From positions 49,911-113,910 of the forward strand of contig VZTJ01005931.1 of assembly GCA_013397795.1 (NCBI GenBank): DNA of 64,000 bases, in the 5' to 3' direction. Below the pieces are notes generated by a model. The model was not told the origin of the DNA, ran no database searches, and saw only the letters and a list, made by a program, of their open reading frames with translations. This DNA is from Orthonyx spaldingii (Eukaryota > Chordata > Aves > Passeriformes > Orthonychidae). Position numbers and translations under genes: made by a program. Below, one piece after another: positions 12,451-26,344 of the stretch; position 1 is the first letter of the stretch; the number at the start of each line of letters is the position of its first letter.

Positions 12451-15400
12451 ATGTGAGCAAGGACAAGGTGCAGCCCTGACAGGCAGGACCATCAAGTTAG
12501 AGCCCAGCAATAGAAACATCTTCACAAGATCAGTTCGACTCAGCTCTGGAACTGGTCCCTGACAATCCCAAATCAAAGGTATGCAGTTTCTGAATGCCTT
12601 CTATCATAACACAATTGCAGCACAAGTCACAACTGCATTGGGCAGACTTTCCTAAATGATGTGGTGATTGAACTTTTAAAAATATCAGTCATTTGGAGAA
12701 AATATCAGGAGTCCTTACATTTGGTAAATGGATTAGTTATAAATAATAAATACCTGGAAATTGGTAGATTTGTAGTTGCATAGAGCAGGTAGATCAGTTG
12801 CATCACAAAAATGTCATGAAGTAGAGCTGGATATTTCAGCTACTTTAACCTAGCCTTGGGCACAGGAAAGTTCTTTGCAGGATAAGCAATCAAGTTCAGG
12901 GTAGGGAGACTTTAGCCAAGGTGTTACTCTGCATTTACACCTCTGCAGATAGAATCAGATGCTATCTCCTAGTCTATGCATCCTCTGAGAATAGAATTAA
13001 TTTTGAATTCTTGTATCATCTGCTTGCTTGTGCACTTATTTGCTAACTGTCTGACTGAGTGAGATATTCTGGGTCAGTATGATTTAGGCATCCTTTATTA
13101 CACAGTTTCCAATTCAGTACATTTTTTAATCAAGACTAAATTGAAGTCAGGTTCCAGGTACATATAAATATAATATATATTTAGTGAAGACTTTGCAAAT
13201 CCCCCAGTCTAATTTTGAATGTAACTATAATAGAATAAGAAATATGAAGGTTCCTTTATTTTACAGAGAAGTGTGAAAATACTGCCACGTCTTAAAGGCA
13301 AGTTAAAACCTATTTTCATATTTTTAAAATCACATTAGCTAAAAGCTTGTTAAGGAATAAATAGTCCAGAGGATAATTGAGACTTAGCTGGCTTAAGCAT
13401 TAATGAATCAAAATCAGATGCCAGATCATTAATTAATTCTACAAATTATAATGTTGCCATTACTGGCAAATACTATGAGAACTATTACCAAGGAGAAAAT
13501 TAAACTGCATAGTTTCCCTTCTTACTACATATCTTCTGCCAAAAATAAAACTGCAGTAGGTTTATTTTTGATTATTATATATATTGTCTGTTTTTTAAAA
13601 ACTTTTGAATGATTCTTAATTTTAAAAAACATTTCAATTTCTTTAACATGCTATTTATAGAATCTGCCTATCATATACTACAAGGATATTTCCATCAGTG
13701 CTATAACCCATGGAAACTAAAATGTAGTAAAAGTGACAGAAAAGTCAATTCAACACTTCCGAAGCCCCACAAAACTTCACGTCCCTTCAAATCAGCCTCT
13801 TTGGTAAAAGACATAATAATGGATGGGTCTTGCAATGGGGCCTGAAGTGCCACTATCTTGGGCTCTGTCAGACCAATGCAGAAAATGAATTAGATGCAAA
13901 GTGAGAGAGGCAAAAGAGAAAGTCAGCTGAACATTTTTAGCCACCACTTCTCATCTCACAAGAACAGGAGACTTCAATATATTTAAAAGGTGGTGGACTT
14001 TAAACATTCTTCTGCAGAGTGCAGAACCAAGCTGGAGAATGGACTGTGACAGGATACCACCGAACCTTATGAAGAACAAAACACTCAGCAGTGATGAGGT
14101 GATATAATGTGTGATAATCTAATGACATTATAGAACATCAGCCTAGTCAGAATAAAACTTTATGGCCAAAATGACAGAACACTGTTATTGGAAAACTCAC
14201 AGTATTGGAACTCTTTGTCTGGTGTGGTGTATCTTTTCCTCTTTTCCCATCGCCTGACAGCAAGATTATCTAGGATCTAGAACACGAAGGTGGTCTAGAA
14301 CATACTCAAAGTGCTTTAGTTAAGCCTGAAGACCAATCAAAAGCAAATGTACTGCAGTACTAGACTAATAGTTTCCTCACTTAAGTATCACTAAGTAAGT
14401 GGGTAGGTGTAATCTCCTCTGAGATTAAATTGTCCTGAAAGATCCAACATAGACTGTCAAGTCTGATGCCTGTAAGAATGATCTGTGCCTATAAGAAAAA
14501 GTTGTGGAAGAATGTCCCATTTTTTTCTCCATATTGATTGCTATTTTCATTCAATTTTCTTCCTCTTTTTAATGGAAAATAAGAAGTCTGGGTGGATTAT
14601 TTCTAGGTAAAACAGTAGAATAACCTGAAATAAAAATATTCTTGCAGTTTCCCAGAATGAATCACAGCAAAGTTTCCAGTAGGAATCTGAGACTCATGAA
14701 TCTTGTTACCACGAGCTACATTTCAGCTGTAGAATAATAAGCTGGCACCTTTTTTTCAGCCCTCGGAGTCTGTCCACCATTAATGACAGTCAAATCTTTG
14801 CCAAGTCAAATCTGTCATCTAGATCAGAGGGTGCTAGCACCATGCTGACTGTCCTTTTTGATAATTTCCTATCTATGCTGAATAGATGAATTCTTGGTAA
14901 TTTTTTACCCTCTGGGTCTTCTGAACTACCTAAAGATGTTAACCTTTGCCATGCAATAAAAATTAAACTGTCAATAGGCAACACTTTGGATAATAATGTA
15001 TTATCTGTCCCTCTACTGAATTCATGGCGCTTTTCCATGTTTGGAGACAACAGATAGTACTAAAGCTGATTTATTGCAACTTTTGGCCTTCTGGCAAAAT
15101 TACAGTATCTAATAATACAGTAATTACAGTTTCCCCCCAAAGTTGCTGTCTTGAACACAAGTCCAGAAGAAGCTGAGAGCAGCCAACAGTGGATGCCTAT
15201 GAAACATACATGAGAACAGGACAAGACAATGCTCACTCCAAGGACTTTTCCAGATTGCAGCTACTTACATCTCACCAACTTCTTGAGACATTTAATAGTA
15301 CTTGAAGAATTTTTCTTGTGTGAATTTGTCCCGTCTTTCTTTTTGTTAAGATATACAGCCAATATGGGTCACTCTTCTAGTTTTACTCTCTCCAGCTACC

Positions 15401-15860
15401 CTTGCTAGATTGGTGGAAAGATGATGGGCTTTTTTTGTAATGACTAATGACTCAGAGGTGGAAAGGACTCTTTTTACATGGTTGGATGGCCAAGTTCATG
15501 GTGAAATAGCTGCTACAATTCTGCTGGGATTTCATATTATCATTAATGATTTGCTAGGGCACTTGAAGCCTGCAATGTTATCCCTTAAAAGGATTTAAAA
15601 TCTAAACACATTAAAAAAGCTCTGCATTTGCGCTGTGTGGCTTATGTTCCTATTTTCTGACACTACAGCCCTAATTCTTTTGACACTCTGAAAATCTGTC
15701 ACTGTTGGAAATTATTAATGCCACCATCAACAAGGAACACTACAAACCCAGAACTTTTACAACTGTGATGTGAAAGCACAGTATTCAGCTGCTGTAGAAA
15801 CATCTTTGGCATGAAACTGTCTTGTTCTTTAGCTTGTTTTCATATTTTTCCATTCATGGA

Positions 15861-15905
15861 GGTTAATTAATTACAATAATTAATAGTTAGACTAAATTTA
15901 TGCAG
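15861..15905. promoter_or_regulatory. AT-rich TAATTA cluster
   Basis: GGTTAATTAATTACAATAAT followed by TAATAGTTAG packs three overlapping TTAATTA/ATTAAT cores into about 30 bp. It could bind homeodomain proteins or be low-complexity AT sequence. Weak. Confidence 0.2.
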
Positions 15906-17100
15906 GCTAACAGAAACTTTGTTCCAGATGGACTCTGCCATGTAATGAGGGGCCGTTGATGTTGACTTTCTTCCTTTCCAAGGGGTGTCCAGTGGAAGAT
16001 CACAGTTGTGGCAGTTTGGGGAAAAGGAAACAGAACCACTGTTCATGCATGCAATGAGATGTCTTGTGACAAATCGCTTACTCTAACCAGTAAGTTACAC
16101 TAAAATAGATGCATTTTTAAAATACATTTGTTACTGTCTTACAAGCTTTCAGCCAATTTATTGAGATAATTTGTATAGAATTGATTTTTGTATATATTTT
16201 TATCAGATCGGCAAGCACTCACTGATGCTTAATACACAATGGTTCTATCACACAGTGCTGTATAATCAACAGCCACCCAAAGACTGGATGGCCTGGAAAA
16301 AGCATTAGATGGGGCATGATTTTTCTAAAAATAGTCATGCCAATATAATGTTCCAAACAGAATCACTAATTTCCCTATGCATGTCCCTTTTTTGTCTTGG
16401 ATTGTGTCAGCTTGGACGCTTTTATCACTGAATGAAAGAAACTGTATGCCAATTGAATTAAGTTTCTATAATTAAGATAACTGCAGTGATGCAAAAGGGA
16501 AAACTTTCTATGCAACCACATTGTCACCAGGCCTCAAGACTGTACCTCCTGTCTTTGATGGAGAGGTTGTGGTCTGTAATGTTGGTGAATTTGCCACAGC
16601 TCTGACACTTTAGATGCTTCTGGTTTTAAACCCAGTGTCCCCAGTCCACTTCCCACTGTGTCATTTTGAAATTACAAGTTCATTGGCACACACCTTCTAT
16701 GAACTAACATGCACTCTTCCTGCTTTACTGTCATTTACACTGACTGATGTCAAAGAAAAAGAAAGCGAAAGGCAGCACAATATACTCAATGAACTTTTTA
16801 GATTAACAGTTTGGGAAATAATATAAATCATAATAGAAGCAAGGTGGTTTGTTGGGGTTTTTTTCTTGTTTGTTTGTTTATGAGGCTATCCTAAAAGATG
16901 GGACACAATGAGGAATATTCTGCCCTTAGGAAAGATAAAGGGAAACAATTCAGCAGTTGCAACAGGGATAGAATTTTTCTGACTGTGTATTATTCCATTT
17001 CCCCCTCTGCCTCCTCTCCAGCACGCACACAGTAGACAAAGAACAGTGCCTCTCCTGTTTCAGCTGTCATTTCAAAGGAAGAAGACTGACTTAATTCCCT

Positions 17101-17215
17101 ATCACCGGGTCACTTAATTGCTTGGTGGTCATAAAGGATAACAATTTTTATTGTTCAATTTAATTAGACAGCTTCTAGAATAAAATCATTTGAATTTGCT
17201 CATAACACAATCTAT
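17101..17215. promoter_or_regulatory. Candidate enhancer with inverted SOX pair
   Basis: AACAAT at 17140-17145 and ATTGTT at 17150-17155 form an exact inverted pair with a 4-bp spacer. Known: SOXE proteins (SOX8/9/10) bind inverted A/TACAAT-type pairs as dimers with 3-5 bp spacing. CACTTAA (an NKX2-like core) lies upstream and TTTAATTAGAC downstream. The function is inferred from motif layout alone. Confidence 0.35.
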
Positions 17216-19949
17216 CTCTTAGAAAAAGGATAAAAGCTTATTTCAATGGGAAATCATGGCTTGAGTCACATCCGGAAAAACCCTAGCACCTCAAGTCACT
17301 AAAATAAAACTTCTTTGTGTAGACAAATGCCAAACCTATTCTGATTTCTATAAGAACTGAGAGTGATATTAAGTGTTTTTTAGCTATGTTGGTTTTTGGA
17401 AAAGAGGTTAAGCTACTAGCTAGAGAATGTAAATAGGGCCCGGGAAAATTGAAAAATGGATTATATTAACTGATTGTGAATAAGGATGAAAGCTGTCTTT
17501 AGGATATAACGTTTATTAAGGGTGTTGCAGAACCTTACAGCTTCAACAGACACTGTAGCCACCATACAGCAAAAATATAAGTACTGCCATCAAAAAAAAT
17601 CTTTTCCAGGGGTCAAAATATCTGACCTATTTACAGAAAAGGAGCAGATTGAAAGCTTGCCTGTACTGGCGCAGAAGGATGCCAACCTCAGGAGAATTTA
17701 TTTTTTTCTTAAGAGCACACTAAAATCTCCCAAAGTTTACCAGGAATTTTGTAGCACCTGTCTGGCAAAAAATCTGCTGGTAATCTGACTTTGCCTTTTG
17801 GTATGTGTGTGATGGCTGAAAGAAACAAAGAAGTAGAGGGGAAAGGCACTGAAAAGGATGCTTTTTGACTTCAGTAAATTTACAAAATCAGTAGTTGCTG
17901 GGGGGAGCTCGAAGCCACATGCCCAGTCAAGAGATTCTACACTTTGCAAAAGTAGTTTTTTCTCAAAAGCTCTTCTGCAACAATCAAAATGTATTAATTT
18001 TTTCACAGGTTGTGCAGCTGAAGGGGTGAAGTTTTCTACTTTAAGGCTAACAGTTTGCCTAATGTATCCAGTGAAGCAGTGTCAGAGTAATGCCTTTTAA
18101 TTTTAATTTTTAAAATACCCTGCTAAACCAGCAAAAGTAACCTAATCCAACTCAAGCACAGAGCACACTTGTTCTGGTATAAAACATCTTCTGGAGGCTA
18201 GCGCATGTTGTTTGAAAAGAAATTTAAGTTGTCCAGAGAAGAGCCACTTGAATGAGAGCATGAACTTCTCTCCAGGTGTTATGTTCTATTTTAAATAATG
18301 TCACTATAGGCCAGTTTCCCAAGCTACTAGTCTGAAAAAGCCTGGGCAACTAGGGCATGGAACCTTCCTCTTTCTTCCCTTTTTTCCCTTTCTGATTCCT
18401 TTCAGTGACCATGTAGATGTACCTCCTTTGTAGCCAGGCACTGCTGGTACAGTAATTTGAGTTAAGAAAATACACTGGCCCTGACTCCATCTCTCTGCTC
18501 TTTTCCCCTCAGATTTGTTACCTTCCAAAATGCTTGCCCATCCCATTACTTGACAAAGCACTCAGGATGTTGCTGCACTTGAAAAGGACCTGGTTTTCTC
18601 CAACCCTGTATATAAACTGCTAGTATATGTCTAGATCTTCTATGAGTTCATGCAGCTCAGAATAGACCCACTAAAGCTAGTGAAGCTGCTCCAATTCACC
18701 CCAAATCTAGGTCTGATCCATCTTTTCTCATTTGGTTCTTTAACCAGTCCCTTTTTCTTGTTCCAACTTCTTTTCTTATCTACCTTTATCAGTCTAGTAT
18801 TTTGAAATTTTATGCAGTCTGGTTTCTTTTACTGTTAAAAATGCATCCCCAGTATCAGGCACATCATTTTCTAAGCCTCCATCATGCCAAGAGAGTTAGT
18901 AAAACATCAGTTTTTCACTTCAGTTCCCAACCCATATGTTTTCAAGTAGCACTGGGGAAACGTTTTTTAAAGGACAGACTCTAGAGATGTCTTCTAATAT
19001 CATCAGCAATGATAATCAAAAGCTGCTTCTGCAGAAGCCTGTGGGATTATCAGTCTCTCAAAAGGAAGTTCAGCCAGCTTTTCTTGCAGTAACATTTATC
19101 CTCCACCCTTGCACCTCAGGCTATCCTTCACCTCAAAGTGGTGTCACCCTGGACAACTCCATTTCCATATGCACTTCGTATTCAAGTGTCAGGAGGGACC
19201 CTTAATCCAGGGTAAAAAGCCCTCCTGGATTTCTACGGGAAACACAACTCAAATGCTAATAACAGTTTATCATAGTTCCTAGGTGGTACAATTATGCCTC
19301 ATTTACAGTTGCAAAACACCTCTGAGGAAGTTGGGCTTTTTTTCTTTTCTAATTTAGACATAATTTCAGCTAGTCATGACATCAGTGTTAGAACTTGGAC
19401 TTTGCCACAAAGGAACACATTGCTAATTTCAAGATTTCTTGGCTAATTCCATTCAGACCCAGAGGTAATACAGCCTATTTCTGTCCTGTGATTGGCAGCG
19501 CACTGGATGTTTATGAATATCCAGATAATTATCATCATTTCTGCAAACCTTCCTGCTAGTGACCTCTTTGACAAGGAGAATAACATAGAGCACAAAGGGG
19601 CAGTGAGCGCCCTGTTAAAAAGTTCAACCAAATACTCTCCAGAACTGATTTATCTGCAGCAATCTTATTGTTTTGCACTCTGCCATTTCTCACTATTTCT
19701 ATTCTTCTCCCTTCAAGTGTTTTATTTCCTTTTCTTTTTTCTCTGCTTCAGTTCCTCAGATTATGCCTTCAGGACTTGCTGAGCCCCCTGTCGCTCCCCA
19801 CAGGATGGAAGCATTTTGGTGCCACCTGGGCCATTCTTGACTGTGGAGCCCAGCAGAGCCCCACAGGCACTTGGAAGAGGATTACGGGTCCTTTCCCACA
19901 AATCTAGAGACAGTCATCACCTGCCTTGGCTTGTGACTACCTCTTTGCA

Positions 19950-20151
19950 GGTAATCCCTGAGTGTAGTTTATTGCCAATGCAAACATTCAACTCCATTGA
20001 ATTTCTGTTGGGGGCGAGAAAATAAGGCCTTGCTTGGCCACGTGGGCAGCAATATGGTGAAAAGCAACAGCAGACATCATCTGCAACACCTCCTGGCCAG
20101 CCTTGCTCTCCTCAAACTTTTGGAAAAGGGCTTTGCCGTTGTCTCCAGCCC
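19950..20151 (-). other. Candidate terminal exon (unconfirmed)
   Basis: On the minus strand a pyrimidine-rich stretch ends in TTGCAG (20152-20157), a good splice acceptor. An open frame of about 53 codons follows (AGDNGKALFQKFEESKAGQE near its start), with codon choice that looks coding-like (GAG, AAG, GCC, GGC, CTT). A TGA stop lies at 19988-19990 and an AATAAA signal 15 bp beyond it at 19968-19973. I do not recognise the protein. The frame also stays open upstream of the acceptor to an ATG at 20311, and the plus strand has its own open frame here, so chance remains a real possibility. Confidence 0.25.
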
Positions 20152-23100
20152 CTGCAAGGAGTGTGGGGGAAGCAGGGGGCCAGGGCCTGTGCCAGTGTGA
20201 GGAGTGCAGGGTGCAGCAGAAGGGGAGGCAGGCAGAGGGGATCCGCCCGCAGCCCGAGCTGTGACAGGAGAAATTAAAATGTAAATTCTGCACCCTAGCA
20301 ATAAATTTCACAGCAGCCTAATTTTCCTAGGAATGACACCTTGGGCAGAGCCTGTGTGGGCCAGGCTTTAAATTTTCTAGAATTCCCTAACCTGCTTTAT
20401 CAGTCGCTTCTTCCTAAACTGCTGCTGCTCCCTGAGAGATTTAAAGCCACAGTGGCTTCTTCAAGGCCTCTTCCTGATTATTATATTTATTCTCATCCAG
20501 TCAAGACAGAGAAACATTAGCATGTGATTTACAGTGTGGGACCAATCGCAGATGCCAGCACTCAATATTTGAAATTCAAGCAGTAACTACTTGCAACAAA
20601 CTGGTCAGGATCAATCTGGAGATAAACAGGAGGATTCTGCCTTTTTAGAAGGTGGTAGAGATCCATTGTCGAGGTCTGTCAGTCTTACCAGCACAGGCAA
20701 TGGCACTCACAAAGTATTAATACATGTGCCTGTGCTAAGTTTAATTCCTTTCTTTTGTTTAAGGAGATTTTTTCCCCTTGCAACCATCTGCTTTTCCTCT
20801 CATGTTTCAAGTCTTTATATCTATCCGTCAAGCAGGCAGTGGATTCAGGACAGGTTTTCATGCTAAGGCATTCCTTTACCTAATGAAAACAAGTGAATAA
20901 AACATAAGAGAAGTAGCTTTAAATTAAAAATAGAGAGAAAAAAACCCTGAAGAAAACCAATATCTGAAGGAAAACATTTTTTTCCTAGGAAAATGCCTAT
21001 TGAATAGGTGAATTTCTATTTATTTCTTGTAATTTAAGTAGGCACCTATAATTATACCCTATTCAAATAAGGATAAGGAACAAAGTCTGGCAGAAGAGAA
21101 ATATATGCATATGTGAAGAGTCAAGACAATGCAGATAAACTTCTGGTGGCATGACATATTCATGCAGAGTAGTCACTTTTCAAAACTAAAATTTCCTCGC
21201 AAAGGCCCCCAGTTTGTATTATTAATGACATTTCTCTTAGCCTGCATTACCATTTCCATTGGAGGGAAAAAAAGACAAAAACTTTTCTCAAGTTTGAAAG
21301 GAAAAAGCAGTCTCTGAGCCACAAACATCAAATGCTTTTGCACAAGCCTTTGAATGGATTTCATCCACATGGTTTTGTGAATGGATAGAGTGAGTACCCA
21401 CTCCTGGCCTAAGATCCTGTGCTGAGGGACTCAGAGATGAGGTATAGCCAAATGACAAACCTGGAGAGAGAAAACAGCATGGAAAAAGCACTTCACAACG
21501 CTACACTGTGGGGCCTTTTCCAGCCTCCAGAACACTGGTCCCACTTCGCAGTAGCTTTGGTGAAGTGAGCACATTTGGACCCTGATTTAAGTCATGGGTA
21601 ACACTGACTGCTCAGAGCTAATTTAAGTCTATACCAAAGCATTGCAAGGAGCTGGGCCATTACAGTAGTTTCAATCTGTTCCTTCAGGCTTCTGCTGGCT
21701 GCATGGAGCCTTGGATGCCATATCCTAAACATCTGCCACCAACTAGCTGTCCCTCTTCTCTGTTTAATGTGAATATCCTGTAATTGGAGTGTCAAGCTTC
21801 TCGCTGCCACCACTGAGGAGGAGGATACGGAGGAGGAATCAGAAGAAATCTGTCTTTGCTGTAATGAATGCATGCAGTTCAGACCAGATTGGGCTGTTCT
21901 GATGTTTTATTCTTCCTTTTCATCTCCTTTGTGGAGACTCAATCAGTACCAGAACACAGTGAACTCCTTTTAGGGCTTCAAACCCATCAAAGATCTGCCG
22001 GGTCCACTGTGCGGGAGACAGACAGAGAAGCCTTTTTTGACACATCTTTCTAATCTCTGTGCTGCTGGTGTTTTTTTGCATATCTCATTGGCAGTTGGTG
22101 TGCTGGCGCATGGCAGAGGGTCCCCCCTGGAAGTGGGTGCTGGGGAGCCAGTCCAGGCTGCTCTGCTGCTTTGGTGAGGCAAGCACCTGCTTCACAAGGG
22201 GACAAATAGCTGCTTTTACTGCAGTCTCTGGAGCGTAATTGTATAAGGTGGCACAAACTTAGAAGCAGTGCCCACACTGAGGCACAGAAAGCACAAGCAG
22301 GTGTTTGCTCTGATGCTGTTAACTCATTTACACAGCTGTTTATAGGGGCCTGGGCAGTAGCTCTCACTGGTTGTACTCCATATGGCCTTTAGGATTTTCC
22401 GGCTGTTTCACAACTGTAGAGAAGATCTATGGTACCCAAAGGCCCTGGACTTTTTTGCTCTCAAGCTGCTGCTAGCAACAGTTAGGGTCCTTAAAGAAGG
22501 AACAAGGGGGGATCCATAGCGCAGAAGAAGTCCTTGTTGCAGCTATCTTGTGTTAGCTGTCTGGGGAGGAGTGTGAGGTCTGTCAGCTTGGAGCGCTGAA
22601 GGAACACATCCATCCCACTGCTGGTACCCTGCGATTGCTTTGGTGAGGCACTGATATAATACTGCCTTGGCCTGTCTTGGTATCATTGTGTGTGCCCACC
22701 TGCTCTGTTTGTTTGCTATCCAGACAGATGGAAATCAAAGCTTTTGTTGTTGCCTTACTCCATTCACCTCAATCTGAAAAGGTACTTGTAGCTACAGCTG
22801 TCTGTGCCTTTGCAAGGCACCCTCACCATGATGGGTACCACGTACTCACTGATGAGCAATTGGAGATTTTAATATTGTTTTATTGTCTTACTTAGAGATC
22901 TGAAAGTGAATAAATCACACGTGTCCTGCTGCTAAAGCTATCAGTCAGATATGTAAAGATTGGACACTTGCAGAGATGTGGAGAAATCTGTATCTGTTTT
23001 CTAGGATCACACTTTCTTTTTCTTAAATGCAAGATTTGCAATTTTTTTTCTGGTAGTATCTAGTACTGCTGAAGTCAAAATTAATACATGAAATGACTAT

Positions 23101-26100
23101 CAAGTTATATTGCTGATTTTCCTGCTGTTGTTCTGATCAGGCCTTTAAAAATTAGTGAATATCCTCTCACCATTGATTATATGGAATTTTATACAGCTAT
23201 TTAAACAAATCAGACTTTTACAAATAAAAAGCAAACTCAAGAACAAACCATAGTTACCTTGGAAAGATATTCCATACCTAGCTGAAAAAATACAGGAGTC
23301 ATTTGTAGTCAGAAATAGGAGCTAAGATTGGAACATTTGATTTTTTTTTAATACATAACTAAATAAGCTTTCCCGCAGGCTTGAACAAATCATCACTAAA
23401 TCCACATTTCAATAGAGAACAGGAAAACTGGACTGGATAGCTCTTATGCAGGGTGGGATATTTTACATCGCCTATTGATCTATTCACTCTTTCACAGTGT
23501 TGCCCAGAAATGTTAGAATTCATGTATTGGGGTTCAAAAATAGCTTAGGAAAGAGTACTAGATTAAAAAAAAAGTACTTCCCTGGAAAGCAAGATTTAAA
23601 AAATATATTCCAAAAAAATTATTCTCTGTAGATGCTACATGACATATTAAGTTAGTGGTGTCTAGGTCAAAAATAAACCATTGAAAGAGTGCTTTTACCT
23701 GCCACTTGGAGCAGGATTAGCTTTCTGCATTTATCCAGTATGCATAAATTATTTTGTGTATTGCTTAATTGCTGAAGGTTTGTACACATCAAATCATTTT
23801 GTAGTTCAAGATTCTATCCTACAGTAAGAAATTCCTTAAATAAAGACCTAAATGATGATGTCTTTCTGATTTCTGCAGGATCCTGAACTGAAATAGGTAT
23901 CACTGGCGTTCCTGACCACAGCAAGCCTCAGAAAATAGCCATCAATAGCCTTGGCCTTGTACAGCTGTCCCTGTTTGAACTGTGATTACTTCCCCAGAAT
24001 TCACCCAGATTGTATTGGCAACCAGCATGAGGTATGAGCCCAGTCTGTTCTAAAGACTAATGACTTAGCCACGAAGACTGGCTTCACGTGCCGTGTTAAT
24101 AGAGTCTTTCTTGAAGTTAAGAACAAGCGGTAATTTCCACAGGGAGTCAGAAAATTAATACAGCCCTGAAATGCACACCAAATTCCCTTTGCACTTAGTT
24201 GCCTACCTACATGCTAGTTACAAGATGGTAGCAGTACCAAAAGTTTTGTTTTGACTTGACTTCTTCATTTCTGGGGAGTAATGATGCTACATAAGGAATG
24301 AAAGGCACCATAGTCCTTTCATGAAGTGACAATGGACTGGAAAGCACTGTGGTGCTCAACCTTTGCTTCAAGCTGTGCTACATCTCCACGTATCCTACCT
24401 CATAAGCATCCAAACTCTGCCCTTGCCACTGGAGGAGTGCTCAGGGGATTAAATATCAGTGCCAGTGGGCAGGGTTTGTACCAACAGTCTTCTCAAGAGA
24501 TGGTAGAAACCACATAACCAAGTCAGGGGACCTGCAAGACAATAGAGAATTTATTTCCATATTTATCAGCAGTGTTCCATTTACTGAAGTATAACTACTG
24601 TTTAGTCCTCCCTCACCAGCTCTGTCTCTTCTCGCTCCCTTCTCACACCTCTGCATTTGGTTGTTCACCCTCCTGCAGATGACCACAGAGGAAATGGAGA
24701 GTGCTTGCAGGATCTGCTGGGTGAATGGTAAACCCCAAGCAAACACGTTGTTTATTCAGAAATATTTCAGGCTGTTTTGAGAAGCCAAGAGAATACTGAT
24801 TTCTGATTGTGCTTACCTCTTAAAGGGGAGCATGCAAGTCTCTGTGGCAACTTTCCATTTCAATGGCTACTGAAAGAAATCTGTTTTGGGAATTGCCTTT
24901 CCTTACTTGTGCAGAAATCCTTTTGTGCCATTAAGACGCTTTGGAAAGAGAAACAAGATCTAGGGGCTTGTTGAGGCACAGTTTTCACTACCCAGTAGAA
25001 TTAGTCTCATTAAAATGGACCTCGTCTCCTCACTGCTCCTGCACATACTGTCAGTTTATTACAGATCATCTGACATCTCCAAAATGGAAAGCATGACATA
25101 AAGCTGGAAAAAGAGATTTAGACTGAAAAAAGTCAAAATGAAAATTGCAAAGAATTTGTAGTAATGGGTAGCAGGAAAAGATGACTGTATTCAAACTTGT
25201 CAAGTCTTCAGGGTACCTATATGCCAGCCAGAGGAACCAAATAGTGTTCAGGGCTGTATACCACTCTCTGCCTGTGGCCAGCTCTGCAAGGAGCAGTGCA
25301 CAGTCCCAGAGCCATGCACACCAGAATAACCTTCTTAGGAAAACCCTGACAAAAAAAACCAAACCCTTTGCTGGAATACCTTTCAGTCTTCCCCCCACCT
25401 CAGCTCAAAGAGCATGGACACAGCCATGAGAGGCTGCAGCTGGCAGAGGCTGCCTGACCACCATCCTGCCCAGACCCTTTGCCCACACAAGGCAGGCCAG
25501 CTCAGGTCTTTCAGGCAGTTCTCAAGGGCAGTGCTGGTTTACCCTTGAGTTTTGGGCTGGGAGCTAGGAAACAGCAGAAGTGCCTGGATGAAAGAGGACA
25601 AACTAGCCCCCTGGGACCTTCTCTGGGTCAATGAGAAGTGCAAGTCCTGCGCTCTGCCTGACAAAAGGCAACAACCAGAAAACTACCAGGAGTCAGAGGG
25701 GACACTGAGAAAGCCCTGGATGCAGCGTGCTCTGGCTGCAGGAGACACAGGGGTGGGGTCAGGATGAAGGACCTTGCCTTCCAGGGAAGTCAAATGTCTC
25801 ACACTGACTGGGAGATGACAGTTCCTAGCATAGAGTGGCTGCTGACCTTTCTCCCAAAGCTGGATTGCTTCAAATGGATTTCCACAGTACTCAAGTGGGC
25901 AAAGGGAGTCCTTGGTTGATGGGCAAGGATGGCCACATGCTGCAGGGAGCTCCTGTCTTCTGAGGTGGCCTCGTTTGGGTGAACACTCCCTCCTTTTCCC
26001 AGAAGGGAAATGCTTTCAGAGGGAGCTTGCTGTGGGAGATGTAATTTCTACTGTTGTTTTGCATGTGACAGCAGTAAATTCTTTTAATGCTCCTTAAGCT

Positions 26101-26314
26101 GAATTTTCCACGGTCAGTTTTCCTAGGAGACTATTTTTGCATGCATTTCCTCGTCACTTGGACAAGACCAAGACAGATTTGAAGCCAGACTGTTGCAATA
26201 ACTCAGCTCCACATAACAAGCCAGGTTCAGTAGGGGTGGGGAAAACAGTCTGGGGATTGACAGGAAGAGAGATTTAAATGGTGAAGTACAGCCTCGTACT
26301 CTATCTGGAGCTTC

Positions 26315-26344
26315 AGTGGGTTTTAACATAGTGGGTTTTAACAT
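26315..26344 (+). repeat. 15-bp tandem duplication
   Basis: AGTGGGTTTTAACAT occurs twice head to tail with no mismatch. It is a local duplication and carries no other signal. Confidence 0.9.

Larger units (their letters stand above)
11049..19949. other. Long unique noncoding stretch
   Basis: Almost 9 kb without any repeat I recognise and without convincing exons. It is AT-rich and includes several dense clusters of homeodomain-type sites, listed separately (12361-12450, 15861-15905, 17101-17215). The longest open frames here are under 100 codons and look random. It may be intergenic or intronic; nothing in the sequence decides between these. Confidence 0.55.

Noticed and set aside
18228..18290. 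GTTGTCCAGAGAAGAGCCAC as a CR1 fragment
   Set aside because: Only about 60 bp with partial resemblance and no further CR1 order on either side.
19280..19425. CTCATTTACAGTTGCAAAAC region as another MIR fossil
   Set aside because: Only one block resembles the consensus; the CCAAGGTCACACAG-type block is absent.
23850..23892. TGATGATG...CTGA as a C/D-box snoRNA
   Set aside because: The boxes are too close together and I see no terminal stem.
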